Numbered from the stretch's first letter, positions 1 through 10,122 are shown. The stretch is DNA of 64,000 nt from JBKBUF01 sp046290815 (GCA_046290815.1 JBKBUF010000026.1:1-64000); one strand, 5' to 3'. Translations and numbers: made by a program. Notes: generated by a model not told the origin, from the sequence alone.

Positions 1-3000
1 TAGTATTGGCTATAGCAGTCCCTGCAGTAGCAAAGTTATCAAGTGAACTTTCCCATCCTGTTACATCCCCTGCATGGCCTGCCAAAGTAATATTACCAGT
101 GTTGCTTCCCGAACAAACTGTGGTAGCGCCGCTTAATGTTCCACCGACAGTGGCATTAGTAATTGCCGCCACAACCTCCGCCCTGGCTCCTTCGCAACCG
201 TTCTCTACTGATGCTACATAATAAGTAGTGGTAGCACTGATGGATGGAGTTGTAAATGCTGCTGCTGTCTCAAGCGATGATCCTCCTGCTGCCACATCGT
301 ACCAGTTGTATGTTCCTGATGAACCGGATGCTGATAAGGTAACTGTGCCTGTACCGCATCTTGAGTTGCCTGTGGTGGCTGGTGCATTTGGAATAGTATT
401 AATGGTAGCAACAACCTCAGATCTTGGTCCCTCACATCCTCCTTCTACTTTTGAAACATAATATGAAGTGGTACTTGAAATATTAGGAGTGGCATAAGTA
501 GAGGTGTTTGCAAGAGATGAACCACCTGATGAAACATTATACCAATTGTAAGTACCTGCTGAACCACCAGCGGTCAGAGTAACCGATCCTGAGCCACATC
601 TTGGTGCTCCTGAAGTTACAGGCGCAATGGGATTATTAATATTGATTTGAACCGTATTCGATGTGGCAGAATTTCCACAGGCATCGGTTACAACTCTTCT
701 GTAACAAACGGTATCAGATAAAACACCGGGGTTAAATTGAGCAGTATTTGCTCCGGTAATATTTTCCCATACACCCGTACATTTTACTGACCTTTGCCAT
801 TGGTAATTTATTGTACAAACTGAGTAGGCCGAGTTTACAAATAGTTTAGGACCTCTATCCGAATCCTCTTTGGATCTCACATAGACAACTTCAACCAATG
901 GCTGTAAATTCCTTAAGAAGAATGCCAGTTTTTTAAATCCGGCAAGTCTTTTAACTTCTATATAATTGGTTAAATCTACATAATGAGTTCCATAAGACTC
1001 TCCATAAAAAACAGGAAAAGAATCAACTTTAACCCCGGGCATAGGTCTGGAATTATATGTAATGATATTTTCTGACCAGGTAGTATCCACTTCATAAATC
1101 CCTATCCAACCGGAAGCAGGAGCAGTAAATCTTGCTTCAATCGATAAAATTGCTGAAGATACAGGATTAGAAATTGAAGACAAATTGAACATAATATACC
1201 CGTATCTCCAATTATCTTCCGGCCCCTGGTCTTTTAACCATATTCTTGTATCACTTCCGAAATTATTATTTGCGGAAACACCACCTTTTACAAATGCATC
1301 ATCAGTTGTGGAAAGAACCGTTCCTGAAAGCAGGACTGAAGAAGCATTACCTGAACAGATTTCCTGATTAGCTCCGATTCTTCCCGGATAAATACTTCCG
1401 GGGTTGGAAACAGGAACAATATTAATGCTTCCAAAGCTAGAAGCGCTATTTGCGTCTTTCCACCTGAATTCGATGGTTGATGCTGCTGTTAACTCTCCCG
1501 ACCAAATATTATAGAAATAAGTATTGGAAAGAATGTTAGAAGAAATAACCTGGCCATTAATCAACAGATCCCCTTCTCTCTGCTGTCCAACAATATCCAC
1601 TCTATAGAACCCTGTTGAAAAACCGGTTCTTTTCGCAGATACAGAAAAGGCATCAACATTAACGTCACAACCTACATATCCGGTAGCACTTGAAGGTGAG
1701 GCAGCAACAGCCCATCTTGTGCGGGAATCAAAGGAAAGTGAGTTTTCGGTATAGTATCCTCTGTAATCAGAGTAATTCAAATCATTAAATCCATAGACAT
1801 GCCAGGTGTTATTACCAAAAACAGCAGGATCTCCTGTAATTTCATTTATAACCGCTATAACTTCTGCCCTTGAGCCTTCGCAACCACTTTCTACTTTAGA
1901 CACATAGTAAGTAGTAGTAGCACTGATGGACGGAGTTGTAAATGTTGCTGCTGTCTCAAGTGATGATCCTCCTGCTGCCACATCGTACCAGTTATAAGTT
2001 CCTGATGAACCGGATGCTGATAAGGTAACTGTGCCTGTACCGCATCTTGAGTTGCCTATTGTGGTTGGTGCATTTGGAATCGAATTAACAGCAATTGTAA
2101 CTACAGAAGAGTACTCTGATGCACAACCTGCTGCCTGAACTACTGCTCTGTAATAAGTAGTAGATGTTAAATTATTATAAGTATAACCTGTAGTGGTATT
2201 GGGTATAGCAATTCCTGCAGTAGCAAAGTTATCAACTGAACTTTCCCATACTGTTACATCCCCTGCATGGCCTGCTAAGGTAATATTACCAGTGTTGCTT
2301 CCCGAACAAACTGTGGTAGCGCCGCTTAATATTCCACCGACAGTGGCATTAGTAATGGTGGCAACTACAGGAGTCCTGGGGCTTTCACATGAACCGTTTA
2401 CAGCAGCTACATAATAAGTGGTAGTACTACTGATAGAAGGAGTAGTATAATTGGCATCACTTGAAAGTAAAGTACCTCCTGTTGCAGCATCGTACCAATT
2501 GTAAATTCCGGTAGAACCGGATGCTGATAATGTTAATATTCCTGCGCCACATCTTGAAGCACCTGTACCGGTGGGGGTGGCAGGATTTGAAACATTTATC
2601 TGTATTGAATTTGAAGTAGCAGTATTACTGCAGGCATCGGCAATAATTCTTCGATAACAGGTAGTCATGCTTAAAGCAGCAGGGCTGTAGCTCGGAGCAT
2701 TAGCTCCTGAAATATTTTCCCAGGTACCATTACAGTTCTCAGATTTTTGCCATTGATATGTAACATAGCAAGGTGAGTATCCTCCATTTACGGTGAGCTT
2801 TGGACCATTACCTCCATTTTCTTTAGTACTGATAAATCCAACATTGGTAATCTCATTTAAAGCACCAATAAAAAAAGATATTTTATTAAACCCTGCAGCT
2901 TTTTTTGCCGCTATATGATTTGAGACATCAACATAATATTTACTATAAATGCTTCCGTAATATATAGGGAATGTATCTATTCTGAGGCCCGGAGCCGGTC

Positions 3001-6000
3001 TGGAATTAAAAGTAATTGACCCTTCTGTCCAATTTGTATCAACATCGAAAAGTCCGAGCCATAATGTTTCGGGTGAAGATGAAACTCTTGCATCAAATGA
3101 TAAAATTGCTGAAGTGACAGGCGTGGTCTGTGATAATAAATCAAAAGTAAAATAAGCATAACGAGTAAAATCAGGCACAGTGGTCCATTTTACTTCCATA
3201 CGGGTATTGCTTCCATAATTATTATCTGAATAAATCCCATCTCTTACGAAAGCATCCTTAATAGTTGAATAAACGGTTCCGGAGGTTATTGTTGCAGGAG
3301 TTGTTCCCGGGCATATATTCTGAACGGCTTCAATTACTCCGGCAGAAATCGAATTAGGGGAGGATATAGGTGTTACATTAATACTTCCGTAACATGCTGC
3401 ACCATTTACATCTTTCCACCTTATCTCAATGGTTGAAAAGGAATTTAGACTTCCTGACCAAACATTAGAGTAATAAACAGATCCTACAACATCTGAAAAC
3501 ACCAGATTACCATTGACAAATAACTCGCATTCCTTTTCCTGACCGACGATATCAATCTTATAAAATCCATTAGTAAAATTTGTTCTTTTGGCCGAAACTG
3601 AAAAGTAATCAGCATTTATTGCACAACCTGAATAACCGGAAGCACTAGAAGGAGATGCTGTATTAGTCCATCTGTTTCTGGAGTCAAAGGAAAGGGATGG
3701 TTCAGTATAATACCCGGCATAATTAGAATAATTCAAATCGTGAAATCCGTAAATATTCCAGGTTCCATTGCCATACTGAGAAGGATCTCCCGGTGATGGA
3801 TTTACCGTTATAGTGGCAGAGGCAGAACTTGCTTCATAGCATCCGCTTTGAACAACCGCCCTGAACTGAGTAGTGGATGTCAGATTACTATAGCTTTGGC
3901 TTGTCGTGGTATTGGAAATATTAGCAATTGTATTAAAATTATCAGTTGATGACTCCCACCTGATGATTGTCCCCGTGTGTCCGCTAAGGCTAAGATTTCC
4001 TGAATTAAGTCCCGAGCATACGGTAGCATCTGCACTTACGACACCGCCTGAAAGTACCACCCCGTTTACAAGTGTTTGAGCAGTTGCAGAACATCCGTCT
4101 TTGGTAACAACAACAGTATATACACCAGACTTTGCGGCCGACATATTTGAAATACTCGGATTTTGCTGGGAGGAAGTGAATCCATCAGGCCCCGTCCAGG
4201 AATAAGATGCCCCTGTTATTGTAGTACTGGTCAGGTTTAATGTGCCTCCGGTGCAAACCGGGGAATTACTTCCTGCACCATTAGGTGAAGAATACAAAAC
4301 AGAAACTTCAGCGGGTGCAAGTTCCCTATCATAAATTAAAATATCATCTAAAGAACCATTAAAAAATGCACTTGCAGGAGCGGGGACCCATGTTTGGGTA
4401 TCATATCCGAACCTCCAATATCCGGTGTAATTCTGCCCTGCAACTGCAGTTGCATCCCCTCCTACATAAACCCCATCAATAAAAAATTTTATACCGGTTG
4501 TAGTTGACAATGTAGCAGTAGCCAGGTGCCAGTTACCGTCATTATATGAAGCAGTAGTATTAACAGATTTTACAATTCCTGAGTGATGCACACCGTAAAA
4601 GACTCTTCCGTCATTCACCATCCAGATACATCTATCCCAATTGGTGCTTGGTCCAGTTGGTTGAGATCCGAAACCGATAATTTTTCCACCGCTATTGGTT
4701 GTAGTTCTAAACCAAACAGAGATGGTGTAATTGTTGGGATTATTATATGTTACGTTGGTTGTTACGTATTGATTTGTACCATTAAAACTATATGCACTTC
4801 CCGAATTTCCAAATCTGTCAGCCACAGTGGCAGGCCCATTAATCAGTATTCCATTATTTGTACCTGTGGCATCATTTGCATTACCGTTAAAACTGTAATT
4901 GCTTAAGAGTCCCGCAGCAGGAATTTGTGAAATAACAGGAACAGAGTTTATTGAGGCTATTGCCTCCACTCTTGGACCAACATGTTCACAACCTCCCGGA
5001 GTGGATGCTGTTACAAAGTAAGTGGTTGTTGACGATAAAGAAGGAGTTGTATACGTGGCGGCGGAACTTAAAGAACTTCCTCCTGCTGCCACATTATACC
5101 ACCGATAAGAAGCAGCTCCTGATGCAGTTAAGTTAACTGCTCCAGGCCCACAGCGAAATGCATTGTTAACCGAAGGAGCCGAAGGAATTGAACTTGTAAT
5201 TTTAAAATCATCTAACTGCCATGTTCTGGCACCGTTGGTATTTAAATTGGTAAATCTTATACCAACATTGCTTCCTTCCGGTATAATACCTGTAGCAGAA
5301 TATCTTATCCATGAAGTTGATGCGATATCAAAATCCACAAATGTAGGCGTTAATGAACCGATCACATTTCCGTTGTTTAATACATCTATCTTTAATTCAC
5401 TAAGCGGCATGGTATTATTATTCCTCCTGAGATTAAAGAATATTCGAACATTGGAAAAGCCGGTCGTATTAATTCCCGAGATTTGCCAGGTTTGCCCGGT
5501 AGCGCCACCTGTAATTTCAACCACTCTGCCACTAATGGTATTATTAGGATCAGTAGCCACCGCACCGGTTGCGCCTGCTGCATTAGTTTGCCAACTTGAA
5601 ACCGTTGTTGTCACAATATTGCCGGTACCTGAATGGGTTAAACCACTTGTCCAACCGGTATATGAAGTTATAGTAGTTGCCGCAGCAGTTCCTGCAGTTT
5701 CTACCGGATAAAGAAAACCAGACCTGAATGTAGCTATCACAGGGGTTCTTGCACTTTCACAACCATTTAATGTAGACGAAACATAATATGTTGTTGTAGC
5801 ACTTAAAGAAGGAGTTGCAAAAGTTGATGTGGTGGCAAGCACAGTTCCGCCTGCTGCAACATCATACCATGCATAAGCTCCAAATGAGCCTGAAGCAGAA
5901 AGTGTAGCGGTTCCTCCTCCGCAAACCCCTGCAGATACTTCTGTTGGTGCCGCTAAAGTAGCGTAAACATTAGCTACAACAGCTACCCTTGGACTTTCAC

Positions 6001-8059
6001 TTCCATTATGAACAGCGCAAACATAATACGTTGTAGTACTACTGATAGATGGTGTGGTATAAACAGCAGTAGAAGCAAGCAGAGTACCTCCTGAACTGGC
6101 ATCGTACCATCTGTAACTTCCTGAAGAACCTGTAGCTGTCAAAGTAACAGTTCCTGTACCACATCTGTGTCCATCAGCAGCAGTAGGACTTTCAATCGGA
6201 CCATTTCCAATAGTTGCAACAGCCGGACTCCGTTCGCTTTCACAACCACCTGTAGTAGCAGAAGCCACATAATAGTTGGTTGTACTGCTAAGAAATGGTG
6301 TAGTATAATTTGCTGTTGTAGCAAGGCTAACACCTGCTGAAGGAACACTATACCATCTGTAATTAGAAGCACCTGATGCGGACAAACTAACACTTCCAGG
6401 GCCTGGTCTTGAAGCTCCTGTAGCTAGAGGCCCTGCAGGAGGAGCTGAAGAAATCTTAAAATCATCAATATGAAAATACCTTACTCCGCTGGTATTAGAA
6501 TTAACAAATTTTATACTAAGATTAGAGGAACTAGGAATTTGACCATCCATTGCATCTGTAGTATACCTCAGCCAATGTGTAGTTGTACCCGGGAAGTCAA
6601 GTTCTATAGGATTTAATACGGTTGCCAATGTACCGTTATTATAAATTTCAATTGTCAAAGCACTTACCGGTACAGCAGTATTAGTTCTTCGCATATTGAA
6701 ATAAAATTGGATACGAGAAAGGCCCGATGTATTAACATTTGCCAACTCCCAGGTACGGTTACCTGCCAGTTCCACGACTCTTCCGTCAACAGTATGGTTA
6801 GGATCCATAGGAATAGTGGTGGAACCACCTGTTGAAGTTTCCCAAGTAGTAACCGAAGTATTAATTGTTCCTGTTCCGGACATGGAAAATGGTGAACTCC
6901 ACCCTGTATAGCTACCAATACTTGTTCCTGCTGTTCCGTTTCCTACAGTTTCAACAGGAAATGTATAATTGGGTTGAACGTAGGCTACTACCGGAGCCCT
7001 TGTAGCACTTTCACAAACTCCATGGACAGAAGAAACATAATAAGTAGTGGTACTGCTTAGGGAAGGGGTTAAAAAGGTACTCCCTTCAGCAATTACTGAA
7101 CCACCCGAAGAAGCACTGTACCATCGGTAGTTATGCGGTGACCCTGAAGCTGCCAAGGTAACTTTTCCGCGACCACAGACACTTCCGTCAATTACCACCG
7201 GAGCAGAAGGATATGTTTCCACCCAGGCTATAGCAGCTCTTCTTGAAGAAGCCTCACAGCCATCTGCATTTACAGACGCTACATAATACGTCGTAGTATT
7301 CGTTAAATGAGGGGTTGTATAAATTGTGCCTGAAGCTATAGGTGTTCCTCCTGTACTGGCTGTATACCATCTGTAGTTTACACCTCCGCTTGCAGTAAGT
7401 GTAACAGTGCCGGGATCACATCTGCCTGACAAACCAACAATTGGCAATTGAGAGGGAGGACATGCCAGAGTTCCTCCAAGTGAAATATTATCCAACATGA
7501 AATAACTGTTAGACAACCCGCTGGTATTACTTATCCTGAGCCACAAATTATTGACCGCAGGTATGCCGGAACGTGTTAAATAATACCATCCAACATCGTT
7601 TCCCAAAGGATTAGTACCTAATGCAATTCTTGTATATGTAGCTCCGTTGTCTGTACTCCATTCGATATCAAGCCCTGAACCATTACTTTGTGCATTACCC
7701 TTAAACCACCACCAGGAAATATTGCCATCACCTGTTCTGTTGTCAATATTCTGAAAAAGAATAAATTTTGGAGTAGCACTGGTATTAGGAAGAAAATCAA
7801 GCCTGATACATGCCCCGCCAGCAGGAGATGCGGGAGTATTATTATTTGAAATTATCCCATTTCCTGACTTTGGATATTCTGTATCATAATTATTGTATGT
7901 GGTGGCAGTATAAGTTCCATCCGGAGTAGTACCAAAAGTTTCCGTAAATACCTGAGCATGAATTTTACATACAAAAAATACATTCAGGACCATCCATATT
8001 GTGAATAATCTGGTAACACAAAAAATGCCTGACAATAATTTCCTTAACAAAAAATGCAT
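1..8059 (-). CDS. Giant modular surface protein (Ig-like, DNRLRE, LamG modules), 3' end outside window
   Basis: Partial: at least 2,686 residues, with the C-terminus beyond the left edge. The start is ATG at 8059-8057, followed by a signal peptide ending near HAQ. Sampled translation at about ten positions from 8059 to 1 stays in one frame. The order from the N-terminus is a MAM/jellyroll-like domain (7970-7460), Ig_7-like domains with a YYVSS core (about 7440-6990), two jellyroll modules (6960-6440 and 5710-5180) separated by three Ig_7 domains, a LamG-like domain (about 4900-4310), and Ig-like modules. A twice-repeated cassette follows: a PA14-like domain (3790-3350; 1830-1400), a DNRLRE/CBM96-like domain (about 3290-2800; 1370-850) and an Ig module, with more Ig_7 copies between and after. 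By family it is probably an exported T9SS adhesin or polysaccharide-binding protein. No sorting tail is visible because the gene is cut, and the ligand is unknown. Confidence 0.9.
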   Translation of the reverse strand, partial: MHFLLRKLLSGIFCVTRLFTIWMVLNVFFVCKIHAQVFTETFGTTPDGTYTATTYNNYDTEYPKSGNGIISNNNTPASPAGGACIRLDFLPNTSATPKFILFQNIDNRTGDGNISWWWFKGNAQSNGSGLDIEWSTDNGATYTRIALGTNPLGNDVGWYYLTRSGIPAVNNLWLRISNTSGLSNSYFMLDNISLGGTLACPPSQLPIVGLSGRCDPGTVTLTASGGVNYRWYTASTGGTPIASGTIYTTPHLTNTTTYYVASVNADGCEASSRRAAIAWVETYPSAPVVIDGSVCGRGKVTLAASGSPHNYRWYSASSGGSVIAEGSTFLTPSLSSTTTYYVSSVHGVCESATRAPVVAYVQPNYTFPVETVGNGTAGTSIGSYTGWSSPFSMSGTGTINTSVTTWETSTGGSTTIPMDPNHTVDGRVVELAGNRTWELANVNTSGLSRIQFYFNMRRTNTAVPVSALTIEIYNNGTLATVLNPIELDFPGTTTHWLRYTTDAMDGQIPSSSNLSIKFVNSNTSGVRYFHIDDFKISSAPPAGPLATGASRPGPGSVSLSASGASNYRWYSVPSAGVSLATTANYTTPFLSSTTNYYVASATTGGCESERSPAVATIGNGPIESPTAADGHRCGTGTVTLTATGSSGSYRWYDASSGGTLLASTAVYTTPSISSTTTYYVCAVHNGSESPRVAVVANVYATLAAPTEVSAGVCGGGTATLSASGSFGAYAWYDVAAGGTVLATTSTFATPSLSATTTYYVSSTLNGCESARTPVIATFRSGFLYPVETAGTAAATTITSYTGWTSGLTHSGTGNIVTTTVSSWQTNAAGATGAVATDPNNTISGRVVEITGGATGQTWQISGINTTGFSNVRIFFNLRRNNNTMPLSELKIDVLNNGNVIGSLTPTFVDFDIASTSWIRYSATGIIPEGSNVGIRFTNLNTNGARTWQLDDFKITSSIPSAPSVNNAFRCGPGAVNLTASGAASYRWYNVAAGGSSLSSAATYTTPSLSSTTTYFVTASTPGGCEHVGPRVEAIASINSVPVISQIPAAGLLSNYSFNGNANDATGTNNGILINGPATVADRFGNSGSAYSFNGTNQYVTTNVTYNNPNNYTISVWFRTTTNSGGKIIGFGSQPTGPSTNWDRCIWMVNDGRVFYGVHHSGIVKSVNTTASYNDGNWHLATATLSTTTGIKFFIDGVYVGGDATAVAGQNYTGYWRFGYDTQTWVPAPASAFFNGSLDDILIYDRELAPAEVSVLYSSPNGAGSNSPVCTGGTLNLTSTTITGASYSWTGPDGFTSSQQNPSISNMSAAKSGVYTVVVTKDGCSATAQTLVNGVVLSGGVVSADATVCSGLNSGNLSLSGHTGTIIRWESSTDNFNTIANISNTTTSQSYSNLTSTTQFRAVVQSGCYEASSASATITVNPSPGDPSQYGNGTWNIYGFHDLNYSNYAGYYTEPSLSFDSRNRWTNTASPSSASGYSGCAINADYFSVSAKRTNFTNGFYKIDIVGQEKECELFVNGNLVFSDVVGSVYYSNVWSGSLNSFSTIEIRWKDVNGAACYGSINVTPISSPNSISAGVIEAVQNICPGTTPATITSGTVYSTIKDAFVRDGIYSDNNYGSNTRMEVKWTTVPDFTRYAYFTFDLLSQTTPVTSAILSFDARVSSSPETLWLGLFDVDTNWTEGSITFNSRPAPGLRIDTFPIYYGSIYSKYYVDVSNHIAAKKAAGFNKISFFIGALNEITNVGFISTKENGGNGPKLTVNGGYSPCYVTYQWQKSENCNGTWENISGANAPSYSPAALSMTTCYRRIIADACSNTATSNSIQINVSNPATPTGTGASRCGAGILTLSASGSTGIYNWYDAATGGTLLSSDANYTTPSISSTTTYYVAAVNGSCESPRTPVVATITNATVGGILSGATTVCSGSNTGNITLAGHAGDVTVWESSVDNFATAGIAIPNTTTGYTYNNLTSTTYYRAVVQAAGCASEYSSVVTIAVNSIPNAPTTIGNSRCGTGTVTLSASGSSGTYNWYDVAAGGSSLETAATFTTPSISATTTYYVSKVESGCEGSRAEVIAVINEITGDPAVFGNNTWHVYGFNDLNYSDYRGYYTENSLSFDSRTRWAVAASPSSATGYVGCDVNVDAFSVSAKRTGFSTGFYRVDIVGQQREGDLLINGQVISSNILSNTYFYNIWSGELTAASTIEFRWKDANSASSFGSINIVPVSNPGSIYPGRIGANQEICSGNASSVLLSGTVLSTTDDAFVKGGVSANNNFGSDTRIWLKDQGPEDNWRYGYIMFNLSSISNPVSSAILSIEARFTAPASGWIGIYEVDTTWSENIITYNSRPMPGVKVDSFPVFYGESYGTHYVDLTNYIEVKRLAGFKKLAFFLRNLQPLVEVVYVRSKEDSDRGPKLFVNSAYSVCTINYQWQRSVKCTGVWENITGANTAQFNPGVLSDTVCYRRVVTDACGNSATSNTVQININNPIAPVTSGAPRCGSGSVTLTAGGSAGTYNWYNVSSGGSSLANTSTYATPNISSTTSYYVSKVEGGCEGPRSEVVATINTIPNAPATTGNSRCGTGTVTLSASGSSGTYNWYDVAAGGSSLETAAAFTTPSISATTTYYVASVENGCEGARAEVVAAITNATVGGTLSGATTVCSGSNTGNITLAGHAGDVTGWESSLDNFATAGTAIANT
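3..165 (-). repeat. Intragenic direct repeat, copy a of pair 1
   Basis: This segment is nearly identical at nucleotide level to 2196-2358, an offset of 2,193 bases (731 codons), so the frame is kept. It encodes an Ig-like module with a WESS-DNF core. Only a handful of substitutions separate the copies, which suggests recent duplication or gene conversion inside the giant gene. Confidence 0.85.
216..400 (-). repeat. Intragenic direct repeat, copy a of pair 2 (Ig_7 module)
   Basis: Matches 1902-2086 with few differences at an offset of 1,686 bases (562 codons). It encodes one Ig_7-like domain with a W-Y-D-V core and a YYVSS-type strand. The different offset from pair 1 means the modules were shuffled rather than copied as one block. 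Confidence 0.85.
1902..2086 (-). repeat. Intragenic direct repeat, copy b of pair 2 (Ig_7 module)
   Basis: Partner of 216-400. The stretch around 1975-2055 is almost base-for-base the same as 289-369. Confidence 0.85.
2196..2358 (-). repeat. Intragenic direct repeat, copy b of pair 1
   Basis: Partner of 3-165 inside the giant surface-protein gene. The near-identity extends through the segment encoding the HAGDVTGWESS-like core and the following cysteine-containing strand. Confidence 0.85.
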
Positions 8060-8066
8060 GCGGACC

Positions 8067-8093
8067 GGTGTAAATAATTAAAATTATTACACC
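8067..8093 (-). promoter_or_regulatory. Inverted repeat directly upstream of giant gene start
   Basis: GGTGTAA at 8067-8073 pairs with TTACACC at 8087-8093, and the AT-rich interior continues the stem with one bulge. It lies 7 bases upstream of the ATG at 8059, so it would sit over the ribosome binding region of the mRNA or act as an operator. The role is inference. Confidence 0.45.
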
Positions 8094-8176
8094 AATTATT
8101 TACGTATGGGAATAACCTTAGTTGGATATAAAAAAGGATATTGAGGGATTATTCTTTGAACTGCAGGATTCCACCC

Positions 8177-8221
8177 ATAAAAAAATTCCGGAATTACTAA
8201 TTTAGAGCAATCCCGGAATTT
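8177..8221 (-). terminator. Intrinsic terminator of the histidine kinase gene
   Basis: A nine-base stem (8213-8221 with 8183-8191, core AATTCCGG) with a 21-base loop is followed on the minus strand by a run of T. It lies just downstream of the kinase stop codon at 8242. Confidence 0.75.
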
Positions 8222-8241
8222 GAGTATTATAATCTGATTTC

Positions 8242-10122
8242 TTACGCTTCCTGTAATAAGACAGGTTGAACTTCCTTTGTAAATCGGACAGTAAACTTAC
8301 TTCCAACACCTTCCTGGCTTTCAACCTGAACTTTACCATTCAACTTCTCTATGTTGTGCTTCACAATATAAAGCCCTAATCCGGTCCCGATTGAACCTTC
8401 ATTGACTTTATAAAACATATCAAAAATCTTCGAAGCATTGTCTTTACTGATACCAAGACCATTGTCTTCAAAACTGATTTCAAAACATTCTTCATTTTCT
8501 GAAATATTAATTTTCAAATATGAAGTCTCTTTGGATTTATCAGAATATTTAATGGCATTTTCTACGAAATTCTGAAGAATCGAATGAATCATGTTGTGGT
8601 CAGACATCAGCTCAGTACTTTCAGGAATATTCACTTCAAATTTCATTCGATCAAATCCATCAAAATTTTTGAAACTTTCAATTACCTGGTCAAGCACAGA
8701 TCTGATATTTACATTTGTTTTATGAACCTCTGCCTTCTTTGCCCTTGAAAGCTCCAATAGATCCGAGACCATAAGATCAAGTTTATCAATGCTCTTATTG
8801 ATATGATTGAAAATTTCAATTGAATTTTGGTCCTGCACCGTCTTCACTCCTACTTTGGTTAATCCAAGCAGTGACTTCAGAGGTCCTTTGATATCATGCG
8901 AAGCCTTGTATACAAACATGTCGAGCTCATGATTTTGCTCTTCTATTAATTCCTTCTGCTTACTAATTTCCTCTAACCTTAAAGCCAGTTCCGCCTGAAC
9001 TCTTTGAAGATCTTCATTCATCTGTAACAATCCTTTCTTCTGCTTCCTCATTTTCATGGAAATTGAATAAAATACTACAGCCAGTAAAAGCAAAGAAGAT
9101 GAAATAATCGAGAATATAATCAGGTTTCTCTTTGATTTTTTCTCCACCAGGATTCTCTGCTTTTCGGCAATTTCAAATTTTTTCATTGCTACTTCATTCA
9201 AAGAATCTTTCTCCTGAATTATTCTCTTTAATTTATCAATCAGCAAGAGTGTTTTTTCTTCTGCCTTTTGATAAGCTAAAGCATTTTCATATAATGTCTT
9301 TTCAAGATTCTGTACATACAACTCAAGTTCTTTTCGCTTCTCAGGACTCAAATTCTTCTCAGTTCTTAATCTCTCTGTAACTGAAATAATCTCTTCCCTG
9401 ATTTTATTATTATTTTCTTCAATTCTATGTCTTTCTTCAAGTATTAATCCGGTGATAGATTCAAAATCGTTTTTATATTGATTGAAAACCACTTCTTCCA
9501 ATTCTTCAGGAGTAAGGTCTTTTTCAATTAGTTCTTTTACCTGAAGTGTATCCTGGCTTTTTGGTTTCTCAACAGCTTTAGCCACAGCCACAGGCGCAAG
9601 AGCGAAATAGTAATTCTTCCCTTTAGATTCTGTTAAAACACCAGTATATCCATTAAAAATAAGCAGATCTGCATCAAAATTTTTTGAAGGAATTTTTACA
9701 AGACCGTTGGCATCGGAAACATAAGTGGTATGGCCTGACTTTACTGACACCCCTTTTATAGGTGATTTATTTCCTGATAATACATACACGAAGAAAGATT
9801 CTTTATCCGGAGACACTTTCTTCACAATTACTTCAATTTCCTTATCATCTTCATAGTAAAGAAATTCTTTCATTTCAAATCCGGATTTCTCCAGTTTTAC
9901 TGTAAGAGGCATCTTTAGTTTTTTGGCGGGTGTAAAAATAGCTTTGCCTGATTTATCAGTTTTACACGGTGTATTATCATCAATAATTACAATTGCGCCC
10001 TCCACCGGGGCTTCAGATTCTTCCATGACTATCACTTTCACAGGGTCTTCCTTGGAAAAGGAAGGTTGTAAAATCAATGAAAAAAAAGATAGCAGAATTA
10101 AAAACTTTAAATGGAACTTCAT
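8242..10122 (-). CDS. Membrane sensor histidine kinase with N-terminal Ig-like/regulatory domains
   Basis: 626 residues. A signal peptide (1-23) is followed by two beta-sandwich repeats resembling carboxypeptidase-regulatory or Ig-like folds (about 26-105 and 108-175). Then come a long charged helical region with coiled-coil character (about 200-325), one membrane helix (about 331-355), a second coiled coil, a HisKA domain with the phospho-acceptor His at 409 in KASHDIKGPLKS, and a HATPase_c domain. The last shows the N box (NFVENAIKYS), G1 (DNGLGIS) and G2 (GTGLGLYIVKH). It should autophosphorylate and pass phosphate to a response regulator. None is encoded nearby, so it is an orphan kinase. 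The sensor half is probably periplasmic and its ligand is unknown. The upstream neighbour is a divergent ArsR gene. Confidence 0.9.
   Translation of the reverse strand: MKFHLKFLILLSFFSLILQPSFSKEDPVKVIVMEESEAPVEGAIVIIDDNTPCKTDKSGKAIFTPAKKLKMPLTVKLEKSGFEMKEFLYYEDDKEIEVIVKKVSPDKESFFVYVLSGNKSPIKGVSVKSGHTTYVSDANGLVKIPSKNFDADLLIFNGYTGVLTESKGKNYYFALAPVAVAKAVEKPKSQDTLQVKELIEKDLTPEELEEVVFNQYKNDFESITGLILEERHRIEENNNKIREEIISVTERLRTEKNLSPEKRKELELYVQNLEKTLYENALAYQKAEEKTLLLIDKLKRIIQEKDSLNEVAMKKFEIAEKQRILVEKKSKRNLIIFSIISSSLLLLAVVFYSISMKMRKQKKGLLQMNEDLQRVQAELALRLEEISKQKELIEEQNHELDMFVYKASHDIKGPLKSLLGLTKVGVKTVQDQNSIEIFNHINKSIDKLDLMVSDLLELSRAKKAEVHKTNVNIRSVLDQVIESFKNFDGFDRMKFEVNIPESTELMSDHNMIHSILQNFVENAIKYSDKSKETSYLKINISENEECFEISFEDNGLGISKDNASKIFDMFYKVNEGSIGTGLGLYIVKHNIEKLNGKVQVESQEGVGSKFTVRFTKEVQPVLLQEA

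Noticed and set aside
4583..4906. A 107-residue plus-strand reading frame
   Set aside because: It is antisense to the LamG-like domain of the giant gene and has no recognisable feature.
5163..5711. A 182-residue plus-strand reading frame
   Set aside because: It lies opposite the giant minus-strand gene, whose frame is continuous across it and encodes recognisable domains. The plus-strand translation is low complexity and has no domain.
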